Shown: positions 37,634-48,742 of the stretch, one piece after another
How the letters are laid out: every line of letters starts with the position of its first letter
Position numbering within the stretch: the first letter of the stretch is position 1
Origin: Trichuris trichiura
Lineage: Eukaryota; Nematoda; Enoplea; Trichinellida; Trichuridae
Direction: 5' to 3'
NCBI GenBank assembly: GCA_037903355.1
Contig: JBAJFE010000038.1
Location: 1,426,001-1,490,000 of the forward strand
DNA length: 64,000 bases
Translations under genes and position numbers: made by a program
Notes under the pieces: generated by a model
The model's input: the letters and a program-made list of their open reading frames with translations, nothing else
Told to the model about the DNA's origin: nothing
Database searches by the model: none

Positions 37634-37773
37634 AAAGTACGGAATGTTCAGGTCGCAAAAACTTTTATTAGGTGTAATGTATTACGTTTACGCTGAAGAC
37701 GGAAACGGCAGCTTTCTGAAAGCTACGCGTAATAAAAGTTTTCTCGGGCTGAACATTCCATACTTCAACTATG
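37634..37773. mobile_element. Hairpin mini-element with diverged hammerhead-like core
   Basis: Inverted arms AAAGTACGGAATGTTCAGG (37634 on) and its near-complement ending at 37773 enclose a plus-strand core at 37693-37721. The stem of that core has changed on both sides and still pairs. Confidence 0.6.
37693..37721 (+). ncRNA. Hammerhead-ribozyme-like core, alternative stem
   Basis: CTGAAGA, C, GGAAA...TTTCT (four Watson-Crick pairs and one G-U), GAAAGC. The stem bases differ from the common GGGTC/GACCC but complementarity is kept, which supports an RNA structure under past selection. Confidence 0.5.
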
Positions 37774-38612
37774 CATTTCCACGGGCCCGTTAAAACGAGT
37801 CATTTTTAATGGAAAAGTCCTGCTATGTTAAAGCTTTCAGAGGCCTAGGTTACTTTGATCTAAGGAAGGAGGCACTGAACATATGCTCATTCTATGTACT
37901 CTTAGGTATGGTTAGTGAGCTCCCTTAAGGAGTAACAATTCTTCTGCGACGTGTGAGCTTTTTTGGCAAGTAAAGGCAACTATTCAGATCCATTCATCTC
38001 TCCCACGAAGTAAGGTACAAAAATCCTGTAGACGATGATAGTATTAGCGTAATCAACATGGAGTGTAGCTCTTGTTTTTCTCTCTTTAGGGCTGTGTGGT
38101 CGGTAGCGAGATAATCCTTTGCAGACAAAGCACCTAAGGAGACGTCCGTTTCAAAACGGAAGAATTTATTCTTCTGTCGTAGAAAGGGTAGCGTAACTGC
38201 CAGTGTTTTCACGATGTCTTCCAATCACGGCCTTTCTGCTTATCGTTCATGTCATTATTTAAACTACACAAATGGAGGAGCAAATTATTAGAAAGTCCAC
38301 TGAAGACATTTTTCGTACGCTTCAGAACTGCTCTTTTTCTGTCATCAGCAATCTTGGCAGCTGAGGTTCATTGGTAGAGCGTTCAGATAGCTTAATCACA
38401 GATATCAATGATAACAGGTGAAAGCCTTTGACTGGTGAACACCATGAAAATGCATATCTCCATTAAACCAAACCCACTGTTCATCAAGCAGTGACATATT
38501 AATGGCATCTTCACTCTCTTATTTGTTGTTCAGATTTTAGACCATTGCAGAAAGGGAACAGCCTGAAATTCAAGGTGGAGAAAGTCTTAATGTAGGCGCC
38601 TTCGTTTAGAAG

Positions 38613-38890
38613 TACCTTGTTTTCTCTGTAATAAGACCTCCCCTGAAAATACGCCCTCGCATTACTTTTGTGTTGCTTTTTAGTATAAGCTCTATCCTCA
38701 AAATAAGCCCCAGTTGCGATATTTTTCTTCCTTTAAATTTGCGCTTTGTATGGGCTTCTGCAAGTAAATAAATGAACAATTGCAGATTGTGGTACCTGAA
38801 AATATAAGACACCTAAAAAATAAACCCTGTCATGTTTTTTGAAGAAAAAATAAATATAAGACCGGGCCTTATTAGAGGGGGAACACGGTA
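38613..38890. mobile_element. MITE with TACCTTGTTTTCTC / GAACACGGTA ends, full copy
   Basis: 278 bp with inverted ends of about 26 bp. The internal text AATATAAGAC and CCTTATT matches the copy split by the PLE at 18.0 and 22.8 kb, in the opposite orientation. Non-coding. Confidence 0.7.
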
Positions 38891-38916
38891 TCATTAAGCT
38901 TCAATTGTTTTGCATG

Positions 38917-39249
38917 TCATCTCTTTATCAGTAACTGAGCAGCAGGAAAGTCAGTAATATTCAACTCGAAGTAGGGTTGCTGCATTTCATCACACAACCG
39001 GTTTTGTTCGTGCCCTAGCTGTTCTGCGCTACCTCTTCCATATTGATCGTTCAAAACACTCTGTTCAGCGGATTTCTTGAGGTTATGACTATTTCGATCT
39101 AATAGTTCTGTGTTGAACCTCGCCAGCAGGAGTGACCTTAGAAAACAATCGTGACAGATATGCCAAACGCCAGTGTAGCGACGAGGAATCAATGAATTTA
39201 TGCCTGAAGTAATTGCAGGCTTACATGTCTCATGCACTTCTGGTAACAC
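38917..39249 (-). CDS. Possible exon, hypothetical protein
   Basis: A minus-strand open stretch of 110 codons without an ATG at its start, ending IKR-stop. Its composition is hydrophilic and protein-like (for example LLDRNSHNLKKSAEQSV) and its GC is somewhat above the surroundings. A TTTCAAG acceptor precedes it. No domain was recognised and no partner exon found, so it may be chance. Confidence 0.22.
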   Translation of the reverse strand: MLPEVHETCKPAITSGINSLIPRRYTGVWHICHDCFLRSLLLARFNTELLDRNSHNLKKSAEQSVLNDQYGRGSAEQLGHEQNRLCDEMQQPYFELNITDFPAAQLLIKR

Positions 39250-39731
39250 TTGAAACTAGTGTTTAGGTTTGAAACATCGATTATGTCCTTGCAGTTTTGA
39301 TCTTCGCAATGACGGAGAAGTTAAGGATAAGCTAACTAACTTTCTGGAGAGGGAAAGACAAAGAATTTGACTTTTGCCTACCTCACTGCCCAGAATCTTT
39401 CGTTTTTAAGTCGTTTCACCAAAGTGAAGCAATTTTATACTCTAGCCAAATGCCCATGACGTATGCGTGGAATTAACTGCCGCGCTTCTCATCGTGCCGC
39501 TTGTTGTTTACAGTATGCAAGGTCGCCAGTCCCCTCTGTAAGGTGTACTGTAATCCGCATTTATTTAGGGACGTTTTAATTGTTGCTACTGCGAGTGTAC
39601 CTACATTTTTGAGTCTCTCTGTGACTGAACTGTTGGATTTTAGCGGTTTGATAATATCATCACCTTTTCAAAGTTGGGAAAGCGTTTCAAATCCTGCGAC
39701 ACCCGGTGGAAATTCACCCGTGGTAAAAAGA

Positions 39732-42700
39732 ATGCCCTTTGCACCTGCTCGTGAAAGCCAACTCAGAGGAGCCGCAGCCATAACGCCTAGCGAATCTACG
39801 GCATTTGATTTGGTTAATCATCAACGTCGGCGATCGAGATCTCAAAAAAAGACGGTTGGCATCCGAGGAAAGGAAGTGTATGAAATCGTTCGCAACTTGA
39901 CACATCCAAGCGAGGGTCACTTTCCCTGCGGAGTAGCGCCAAAGATTATATATGCTGAAATTTTGCGCTCGTCCGTTTTGCCAAATTGGACTCGAAATCA
40001 GCTTCAAGTGGAGCTTTACCGCGGAGTGAAACTTGGTCGCTACATTCGCGTTGCCCCAGCTTTATATTCGACTACAGAAAATTGGAAAAAAAGTGAATGC
40101 GCGAAGCTGAAATCAATGAACGAAGGTACAGACTCTGTTACTCAAGACCAGACAGCTGCTGCCAGTTCAGGCACTTTGGTAACACGCGAAGGGCGACAGC
40201 TAATTGAGCATGAATTGAAGCCTAAAAACAGTTGTCATGAAGCCGCGGCTCAACCCTCTGAAGCTGCTATGATACCAACAACATTCATACGTGAGTGAAT
40301 GTGCAGTAGTTAGCTTTATCCTTTTAAAACTATCCTAGCCTAAACGGTTTAAATCTCAGCGCATATTTGCTTTTCCTTTGCCAGTATCTGTATATTTAGT
40401 TTCAGATACTACTAAGACTCTTGTTATTTGAGACTTTTGTACCTAAAACTGTAAAAAGAGTACCTTGAAGTTGTAGTTCTAATCGTCAGGGTTGCGGAGC
40501 CAACATAAAGCTGGCTATTATCCTTCTTTCGTTTGGGCAGACGAAATTCGTCAGTAAAAGTTTCTGTCCTCGTTGTAATAGTCTCAGGAACTATCTGAAG
40601 TCATCTTATCTTTCGCTGATGACGAATCATTGGAAGAGCAGAAAGCTCCGGGATAAACGTTTATACAATAAACGTTAGTTTAAAAACGGGTTGGAAATTC
40701 CGCGCAAAATTTTTGGTAGAAACATTTTTTAAAGACCCGTTAAAAAGAAAAAAGATAAGTCATCCCATCTGAATGTATATATATATATAAATATTTATAG
40801 TTGAAAATGTGATGCTTTTGTACGGGACTGTGTGTTTTCATATTGAAATATCTTTATTATGGATTCCGTGTCCCGTTGAGATGTAAAATAAAAAGTTTTT
40901 TTTCTCTCTCCGAAGCTTTCGGGTCTGCCGCAACCCTTCTTCAGCGGTCCAATGATGTGTGTCAACATTGGACCGCTGAAGACGGATCGCGGCAGACCCG
41001 AAAGCTTCAGAGAGAGAAAAAACTTTTTATTTTACATCTCAACGGGACACGGAATCCGTAATAAAGATATTTCAATATGAAAATATTTATAGTTGTCGCA
41101 TAGAACGATAGCATTTAGGACGGACAGATTTTATTAGACGGCTTCAGAGCGCCATTCTGGTATGAATTCTTCCTTGAAAGTTTTTCTTATGTTAGCATTG
41201 GAGCAGTTGTAAGTCATTGACAGATGTTCATCAAAGCAACAAGAATGATTTCATTCTTCACTTTGGCGGTTCGTATTCATATGTGCACGCCTTCCGGTTC
41301 TTGAACCAACTGCTATGGTCGAATACTAACAGTTTTTCCTCCCAGGCTGACTTTGGCTGTTCTATTTGTTCAGCAGTGTAATATGTAGGTTTTCACGTAA
41401 TGGATTCGTACTCCAAGATGCCGATTCACTGAAGTGCTACGTTAAAAGCAGGTGCTCCTTAAAAACAGTTTGTCGATAGCTTTGTCAGCAGGAATGTGCA
41501 TTTTACAGATTTAGCTTAATGCAGTCGTGAGTTCCGTAGTCCCGCACATATAAATTAGTCCGCGAAGTATTTCATCGTTAATTCTGCTGGGAGACGGGAA
41601 GGTAAAACAGTGCACGAATTCTTAATGAATTGGCTAGTGCGCAAGCACATGTTTCCGTGTCTGTTTATCTTTGGAATGAATGTGTAGGTTCGCTTAAATA
41701 GCGTTGTCATTTTTGGTGTTAAAAGAACTGTTACAGCAAGTCACAATTCCCATCAATTTTTCTTTACTTAGTGAATCGTCTGATACCTGTGCACTTGAAT
41801 GTATGAACGTTGAGCGTTAGTGTAAATAACTATAGTAAAACTCCCATAAGTTGACCATCCAACGGACTGGGGAAAACTGGTCAACATAGGAGGTGGTCAG
41901 CATATAGGAAGTGGGTACAAGTGGCTCGGCTAACGTGCGGACAAATCAACTGGCCAAAATTCGGTCAACTTAGGGAAGTGGTCACCATATAGGAGTGGTT
42001 GACTTCAGGGATTTTACTGTATTAGTAAAGCATTTGTTCCGTGTTCTTCCATTCGTCATGTATTAATTGGTTTCATGTAGTTGGCTAATTTTCGAGGCAT
42101 ATTTTACATCCTTAGCTCATTCCCTGCTGTTGCTCCAATCGATTCTAATTAAATGCCTTCTGTGCGGAAGAGGTTGAAAGATGTTTCGGTACTTCGTAAA
42201 TTATCTCGTGTCTCAACTGTATCATGTGTCATGTATTTTTGACTTCCCGAGCTCTAAATTGGTTGCATTTTTCAGGACCAGATCTTACTACGTGAATGAC
42301 CATAGTAACTCCTTCAGTAATTGGATAAGCTACGGCTTTTGGCAGTGCATTAAAATGACCGTATCACGAACTCGATGCAGTTCTCTTGGGACTGTTCGTT
42401 TTGCTTTGGGCCAAATTTAGTAACATTTGACCTACTGCGATCTGCCGAAACGATGCGAGAAGCTGCACTCTTGAGATAGTATATTAATGTGTGTTCAATT
42501 TTCAATGTTAATGGAAATGAAATTGTTAGCTTATTGGGGGAGGTCAAGCAAGCATTATTTACCCTGCCGCTAGTCAGGTTAATTTTCTCATCAGTCGCAT
42601 TAACAGAATTTGTTTGTTTTTATTTCTACACGGTGAGTGTTAGCATTAGCCTCGAATTTAGAAAATATCCTTCTCCATCAGTGTTAATAATTTAAGAAAA

Positions 42701-45465
42701 CAAATAGCTTGTGTTGCGCAACTTTTTAGTGAGCGGCAATCGATTGTTGCATTTCGTTTTTTCTCACGTCTAATACCAGCGTAGTGATTGATGTTTGAGA
42801 GTTTACCGTTGCATATTTTGGATATGATGCCATAATAGTGGGACAGATAATTTTTTATACTGGCATGTGGTAGAACGACTTCGATCGTGATACGTAGACC
42901 AGTTAATTGCTCATACGAGAAAAAATGGCGCTTTCACTAGTCCATGCGCATTCATGCAAAGGTTAGGCACTTAATTGGTGAAAGCGAATACTTTTATGTT
43001 CAATCACCATCGTCTAAGATAGCATTCAGCACAATTGAATTGTAGAATTTAGTAATCTCATATTTTCTATAGCATTAATGGGCTTGCATACTACCTTCAA
43101 AGCAAAACTTTTGCAGCTTTTGCAACCCGTTCTTTAAATCGACGTTTATTTTAAACGTTAATCCGCGGAGCTTTCAGGCCTCCTCTGGGCGCGTCATCAG
43201 CGCTGTATGCCGCCCGTCGGGTCGGTCTTTATGTTAGCAAGCTGCTCCATCCGACCAACTTTGGCGGAGACCTCAGCCGTCAGGTATATCTTGACCCGTC
43301 GGGCCTGGTCCCACCTAATCAGTCAGACTTCGCAGCGAACACTCAACCGATTTTCCACGACGGCGGCAGCACTAACAATGAGTGACAACGAGTAAACAAA
43401 CAAACGATATACCCGTCTGTTTTAAACAGACGGGTTTTAAACTAACATCCTTTTCGGGTCTTTTACCTTCTTTCTTTCATTTCTCTCGTTGTCCTCCTTG
43501 TTCTTCTGTGGCCGCAAGCACATTTGATTTTCTTTCTTCATTTTTTCTTTTTCAACGGGTGCGTTATTCAGAATAAAACTTTTGCGGCGTTTTGTATACT
43601 ATCTTACGCGATTGCGGTGGCTGCATTGACAGGTTGACTTCTTGTACGCTTTGGTAACTGTTTCTGCTAACTTGAACAATTTTCAGAAGAAAGGCTAACT
43701 TGGCATCCAAACCAGAAAAGCAGGTACTCTAGAAGAATGGGTGCCAAAGGAACAGCTAATAATTTTTCATCATCAGTGGAATGTCCACTGCTGCCTGAAG
43801 ACGGGTAAGTCTTTACTCTACTGTTACGTAGTGCTTGCATTTTAAAATTGTTGTAAACGCTATATGTTTTTGTTAACATAGTTTATTCGTGGTTCAAACT
43901 GATAGTACGAATTTGTCCCGTTGAAAAAAGTTTCAAAACTTTTAATATCAATCCGTAGCTTTCAGGTCTGTTCGAGACCCGTCTTCAGCGGTCAAGTTAA
44001 CAAAAATAAGGAAGAGGGACATGATATTTAAAAAAACTAAGTCTAAAGAAGCATATTTTAAGGTCGGCGAAAATTTTGTGTCCGTTAGAAATCTCGTTCT
44101 TTTAAAGGGGCACCTGCCCTTTCGTGCTACCTTTCATATCCATTTTTGTGCTCCGATTTTTGTACAATCATTTTAGGGAGCAGTAGTTGGAATGAGCAAT
44201 TCTGCTTGGCCATAATCGCGCTTATTTCCGCTCCTTGATCCCGGTTGTATGTCGCGTTATGTCGAATATATAAATCCTCTTTAATCCGTCATAGGCTTAG
44301 ATTCCTTTCTTAGCATAAGACTCTAGGTTGAACCTGCTCACTGTAACCAACCTATAATAACATAATTGCCTGGTAACGTCGAACGTGATTGCCCTTTCCA
44401 ACTGCTGCTCCTTAAAAAGGTTGTACGAAAATGGGAAAATAAAAATGCGTATGGAACGTAGCAAGAAATGGTCAAGTGCCTCTTTAAAAGAATGAGGCTG
44501 CTTACGGGCGCATAAAATTCTCATCTACTTTAAAAACATTCTTTTAAACCTTTAGCTTTTTCAATTGTCGTGTCCCTCGTTATTTTCATTCATTTGACCG
44601 CCGAAGACGGGTCTCAAATGGCCCTGAAAGCTATGGATTGACATTAAACGTTTTTGGACTTTTTTCAACGAGACAAATTCCGTACGATCACTTTGAAACA
44701 CAATGAAACTCTACTGTCCCGAAGAAGTTACGTTTTCAAAACGTAGTTTATTGCTCAATTAGGTTTGAACTTCCGTCGTTGAAAGAAGATCCGGCTATAA
44801 TGGAGGCTGCTACGACAAATGTTAGACAGTGGACAGCTGCACAAGTTCGGCAGTTTGTTGCGAAACTTGGCTTTGCTCATGAAGCAAAAGCATTTGAGAA
44901 AGAGGTTAGTTGTAGTCAGGCGTACATGAAGAGTTCGTTCCATTTCTTAAAGTTCGACTTTGACTCATCGATAGTATTGATTTCTCTGGTATCTTTCCTT
45001 AAGCGCTGTAGATTTTCTTAACGAACCATTACGTTTATAGATAACATGGCAGTAGCTGTCCTCCTTTAGGAACCTTTTTTGCTTCTTATTCGTTTGTGTT
45101 ATTAATGAGATGCTGCTCTAAACGGGGCAGTTCTAGAAAGAACTTTTAGTAATGATGCTTTTCATGCTGTAGCTTAACCAATCAATTCATGTAACTTCTG
45201 TTGCGGCAAATAGCATGGCACATTCACACTTTCTTGTCTCGTGTTAACTGCATGTATAAGTGGTAGTCCTGCTTACATACCTGCAAACAAGGTAACATTA
45301 TTTTTTTATAAACGTGCATCATTTCAGAGCATTGATGGTGAATCGCTGTTTTTGCTAACGCGTACTCACTTCATAAGTCGTCTAGGAATTCAACTTGGCC
45401 CGGCTTTGTGTATATTTCGCCGTATTCTCGCTCTAAAAGCGGTCATTGAAAAAGCGGATGATTGA
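39732..45465 (+). CDS. SAMD1-like protein (winged helix plus SAM domain), four exons
   Basis: Coding exons 39732-40290, 43687-43804, 44763-44904 and 45328-45465 join in phases 1, 2 and 0 with GTGAGT, GTAAGT and GTTAGT donors and AG acceptors, giving 318 residues and a TGA stop. Residues 45-114 (EIVRNLTHPSEG to YIRVAPALYS) have the layout of the SAMD1 winged helix, which in vertebrates binds unmethylated CpG-rich DNA. A basic stretch HQRRRSRSQKK (30-40) may be a nuclear signal. Residues 246-312 form a SAM domain (VRQWTAAQVRQFVAKLGF, then IDGESLFLLT), used for oligomerisation or partner binding. The start at 39732 is the first in-frame ATG; the frame is open upstream to 39501, so a longer N-terminus or an extra exon is possible. 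Intron 1 (3.4 kb) and intron 2 (1 kb) are swollen by transposons. The SAM domain is firm; the SAMD1 assignment is inference from the domain pair. Confidence 0.65.
40616..40720 (+). repeat. Family B end relic
   Basis: A decayed hammerhead-like core (CTGATGAC ... GAAAGCTCCGGG) at 40616-40644 is followed by the AACGTTTATACAATAAACGTT palindrome and ACGGGTTGGAAA typical of family B ends. Confidence 0.5.
40804..41080. mobile_element. Palindromic mini-element 2 with two hammerhead-like cores
   Basis: A 277-bp insertion flanked by the 15-bp repeat AAATATTTATAGTTG (40789-40803 and 41081-41095). It has a 5' leader of about 30 nt like that at 17.5 kb, then inverted arms 40835-40954 and 40966-41083 with a few mismatches and an 11-nt spacer. 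Each arm carries one core (40917-40944 minus, 40976-41003 plus). It lies in intron 1 of the SAMD1-like gene. Confidence 0.85.
40976..41003 (+). ncRNA. Hammerhead-ribozyme-like core
   Basis: CTGAAGA, C, GGATC/GACCC stem (one mismatch), GAAAGC. The mirror partner on the minus strand at 40917-40944 has GGGTT/GACCC, fully paired with one G-U. Confidence 0.45.
41833..42019. mobile_element. Tigger-derived MITE 4
   Basis: 187 bp in intron 1 of the SAMD1-like gene. Ends TAGTAAAACTCCCATAAG and GGATTTTACTG, flanked by TA. Inverted relative to the 35.8 kb copy. Confidence 0.8.
43115..43574 (-). mobile_element. Non-autonomous repeat family B, copy 3
   Basis: A 460-bp insertion flanked by the 11-bp repeat AAAACTTTTGC (43104-43114 and 43575-43585). 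It has a decayed core on the minus strand at 43172-43200 and internal text shared with the 2.2 and 25.0 kb copies (CCGCCCGTCGGGTCGGTC, FKQTGFKLTSF in translation). It lies in intron 1 of the SAMD1-like gene. Confidence 0.65.
43888..44743. mobile_element. PLE relic in intron 2 of the SAMD1-like gene
   Basis: Flanked by TAGTTTATT at 43879-43887 and 44744-44752. Inverted terminal segments each carry a core-like motif (43960-43988 minus, 44601-44629 plus with CCGAAGA). The inner part near 44,210-44,290 (CTCCTTGATCCCGGTTGT, GTCGAATATATA) matches the 3' region of the PLE at 18.7 kb, but the RT and nuclease coding parts are gone. Its right end lies 19 bp before the next exon. Confidence 0.7.
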
Positions 45466-45891
45466 ATTCTGTTTTATTGCGTCGTTGTGCTTTATCGTAT
45501 GTTAATTTATGCCTTGTAGCAGATTAAATATGCGTCAACCATGAGGTTTACTTTAGAAAATACTGAATATAAAAAATGCACGTGATGAGGATGAGCAAAG
45601 CGGTCGTTAACAGTCTGGGTTTTTTTATGGAAGACTGTCGAACGAACGATTCAGAAATTTTTAACAAAAATAAGCAGAAACTAATCCCATAATTTATCGC
45701 CGGTCTTGATGCTCAAGTTTATTTTCTGACAAATGTCTTCGATTAAAAGTTATGAAGCGGCTCATATAGCAAGGTATTAAAACCCATTGCGGTCGAGCGT
45801 TTCAGCATTACAGGCATAAGTGTAGTCAGCTTTCATATTTTTAACATTTTGTTTTGGTAAGTCTGAAAGGAGAAGCGAACTTTATATTTGA

Positions 45892-46107
45892 TTAAACGAG
45901 AATGTTGTTGTAGTTTGCTCTCAAATTCGCTAGTGTAAATCTGTGTTGTCTTATAACGTTTTTGAGCAGAGATAATCCAGCGGAAAATAGGATTCGTTTT
46001 GAGTGACTATCCACGTTCTGACCCCATTTTAGTTGAAAGCACTTCGGTAGATAGCAGCGGCATGGTAGCACCCCTCCTGTCAGCGGCCAGATATTTGGAG
46101 CATACAC
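45892..46107 (-). pseudogene. PLE 5'-region fragment
   Basis: The minus-strand frame carries DSHSKRILFSAGLSLLKNVI and RQHRFTLANLRANYNN, clearly related to the N-terminus of the PLE at 21.1 kb (DSQSKRILFSAGMSLLPYVI). The flank to 46,170 also matches the PLE 5' sequence (AAGACCCGCTTT, CTTACTGAAATGCAG). Only the 5' end is left. Confidence 0.7.
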
Positions 46108-46525
46108 GTATTAAAGCGGGTCTTACTCAAGGCCAACTGACCTTCTTACTGAAATGCAGAAACGAGAATGTTTCCTAAATTTCAATTAGCCTGTATAGTT
46201 TCATTGCCACTTTGTATAGTCAATTCCATGTTCGATGAAAACGCATTTTCTTTCAAACTGTTAATATTGAAACTCGTGCACGAAGTACTGTGTTTTTTGA
46301 AAGTTCAATCATTGGGATTGTTCACTTTGTCCAGTTTTTCTGTATCCTCATTTTCTTTTTAAATTCCATTCTTCGTGATGGGGTTTGTTGCGTCATTTGT
46401 CTCGTAAAAGCTCATGACAGAACCGATCAACACTCTTATTATCTGACGGTAAGACATGACGTGAGGTGCACTCTTCCGCAAAAACCTTTTAAAGTAATAG
46501 TTACCCCTTTGATTTATCACCTATG

Positions 46526-47440
46526 CTAAGGATGGGACGGATTTATGACTCTCAAGTTCATTCTATCAATAACAGGTAGAGAAAACTTGACAGTCGCAAG
46601 TTCGTCGATTCTGTTGAAATGTTCTGCAGATGAATCCAGTGGGCTGTCATCTGTTAGTAACAGCTCTTTTTTACGTTTTTGTCGCCTTCTGGTCAGGTAT
46701 AAATATGCTTTTGAACTATCCTTAACAAAACTGTTTTCTTTGATTGCCATAAGCAAAAAAATGTTTTGAGATTTTTCACGTTTCTTCATTTTCAGGTTAC
46801 AACTAGTCCAATTAGTTTTTCATTTGACATGCTAGTGCAAACTAGAATGGCAATACGCTCTTCCGTTTTCAAGGCAGCTCACTCCAGTTTCACCGGTGTT
46901 TTCTCACTGCACACCCTCATCGTTCCAAATATCATTTCAATTCTCCTCTTGCTAAAAACTTTTCCACATGAACTTTAAGTCCCTGAATTCTATGTTGCTT
47001 TGCCAAATTTGCAAATCAAGATTAGCTTTGAAATTCGAATTCCTATCTCGCTTTCTGTAGAAGTAGAACGCTTCTTTGGATGGCAAAGGCTCAGGTTGAC
47101 TGCAAGTTGTCTAGTTAATCATTTTCAGATAAACTGCGCCCACTAGCCTGCAGATATTTTCGCTTTAAAATCTTTTAATAACCTTGCGCTCCAATTGTCC
47201 ACCTTTTTCTGTCAGCTATTAAGAAAAGTTCTTAATTCGTTTTGTACTTCTTCTTTGATTTGCCTTTATAGCCTTCTTTGTTTCACTTGGTGATAATAGC
47301 AGACGCACTCTTTTGCTGTAATTTTTATGTTTTGGTTGAACCATATTCACATATATGGGCGTAACTCACCGAAACGTCTGCTCGACGTGCACAAAAAATT
47401 TTAACCAAGTTTGTCCATTAAATCCTTGTTTCGCTGCCAT
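46526..47440 (-). CDS. Probable multi-exon gene, unknown product
   Basis: A minus-strand first exon 47440-47370 starts at an ATG (MAAKQGFNGQTWLKFFVHVE) and ends at a GTGAGT donor. A 54-nt intron with a TTACAG acceptor leads to a second exon beginning at 47315 in matching phase (KRVRLLLSPSETKKAIKANQ). Further open pieces follow: about 47,100-46,970 (SKEAFYFYRKRDRNSNFKAN) and a terminal stretch ending at 46526 (RRRQKRKKELLLTDDSPLDS ... NPSHP-stop). The joins between exon 2 and the last exon could not be fixed by phase; some pieces end in stops close to usable sites, so either small introns were missed or the gene is damaged. No family was recognised. Very basic stretches suggest a nucleic-acid-binding or organellar protein, but that is a guess. 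Confidence 0.4.
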
Positions 47441-48163
47441 TTTGTCGCTTCTCCCAAAATGACTAATTCCTGATACATAGTGTTTTTTCTAACTAAAAAA
47501 AGAAAGCCATTACTAGAATCTAAAGGAATCATGTTTGACACTTATGGTGACGGAGCAGCGTCAGCAAAAATATGTTCAGCTACAGGAACATCATAAATGG
47601 ACACAATCGGTTAAGGTCGGTGTACCACAAAGAAACTGAAGATATAGGATCGCAACCAATGCTTGATGCGGACTGAGCTGTTGTTGTAGCGTGAGGACTC
47701 GCAGAAATAGCTGACATGCACGATCCATCTTTAAACCGTAACGCGAAAGCTTAAAGTGCGAAAATTCAGGATCGCTCCAGCTGTTTGTATTTCCCGTGTC
47801 AGATGACGTTATCCTTTGCTTTTGTTACTTCCTAGACAAACAGAGGATAGTAAATCTTGACGCATTGTAAGGCATGAGAAAAGACGGCTCCGATGGAACG
47901 AGGTGAGAAGAGGAATACTGTTTAGGTCCAATACAAGGGACTGCGTCCGCAACAGGCACTATCGTAACGAAACTTGGTCCCATTCATATAGTGGAACTAA
48001 AAAGGCATCTTGCAAATTCAGGTGCTACAGTCCAATTATGCTGGCCCTGCAAGGCTCTGCCGTTCGCAGCTTACAAAATTTTCACATGCTTTGTGAAAGA
48101 AAATGCTGAAACTAGATTAAGAGTGGTGCTGTTTGCCACTGCCTCTTACATCGGGTGTGAGAC
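47441..48163. other. No gene resolved
   Basis: Overlapping short plus-strand frames at 47,903-48,179 have no consistent splice solution. This may be the upstream region of the minus-strand gene. Confidence 0.35.
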
Positions 48164-48454
48164 AGACAAGTTTTCCTGAAGTTTAAGTATGGTCGCATAC
48201 CACACACTGCTTTACCTATCAGACATTGCCACATTTCATTACCACACTTTACGGTCAGCGCGATATTGACTTGCCTGGAAAGCGCATCTCCAAATTCAAA
48301 GGTGGTAATAAACGAGTGGTTTACCTACTCGGATCAAAGCCAGCGCCGCTCTATTAAAGTAGTATACAGATGCTGTCGAAAGTTTGCTAAACTTGTTAAA
48401 CAGAACGCTGATAAACAGAAGGTTGCTAAGCGCAATGGAAACCACATTAAATGA
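48164..48454 (+). CDS. Open stretch, hypothetical
   Basis: About 96 codons open without an early ATG (first ATG at 48,266 in frame, ESASPNSKVVINEWFTYSDQ), ending KRNGNHIK-stop. No domain was recognised. It could be a terminal exon or chance. Confidence 0.2.
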   Translation, partial: RQVFLKFKYGRIPHTALPIRHCHISLPHFTVSAILTCLESASPNSKVVINEWFTYSDQSQRRSIKVVYRCCRKFAKLVKQNADKQKVAKRNGNHIK

Positions 48455-48742
48455 ACAACATTTTCGTGCTTTCCTCAATATTTTGAAACGCCAAAAATTA
48501 GCGTCAACTTACTCTCGCATGGATAATAAGATATGAATTGAGCAGTTTGCGTACCATGCAATTTAGGCTTTTCAAGGGAACGCGTGCTTATTTTACCAGT
48601 CTGACCAATTATTCCTGTCCTGTTTCGCTCACAACAAATAGGTGATATCGGAGAGCGATTAAAGGCAGATGTCAACATTCACCTTTTAGCGCAGTTATTG
48701 TGGTTTCGAGAAACAAAGGTGACAATTTGAAATTGAGAATTG

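Noticed and set aside
39501..39731. Upstream extension of the SAMD1-like frame
   Set aside because: Open but without an ATG, and hydrophobic text unlike the rest; a TTTACAG acceptor at 39513 allows other models. Start kept at 39732.
47000..47100. Resemblance of the open pieces to mitochondrial initiation factor 3
   Set aside because: It would need two frame changes without room for introns, and the match is only a loose pattern.
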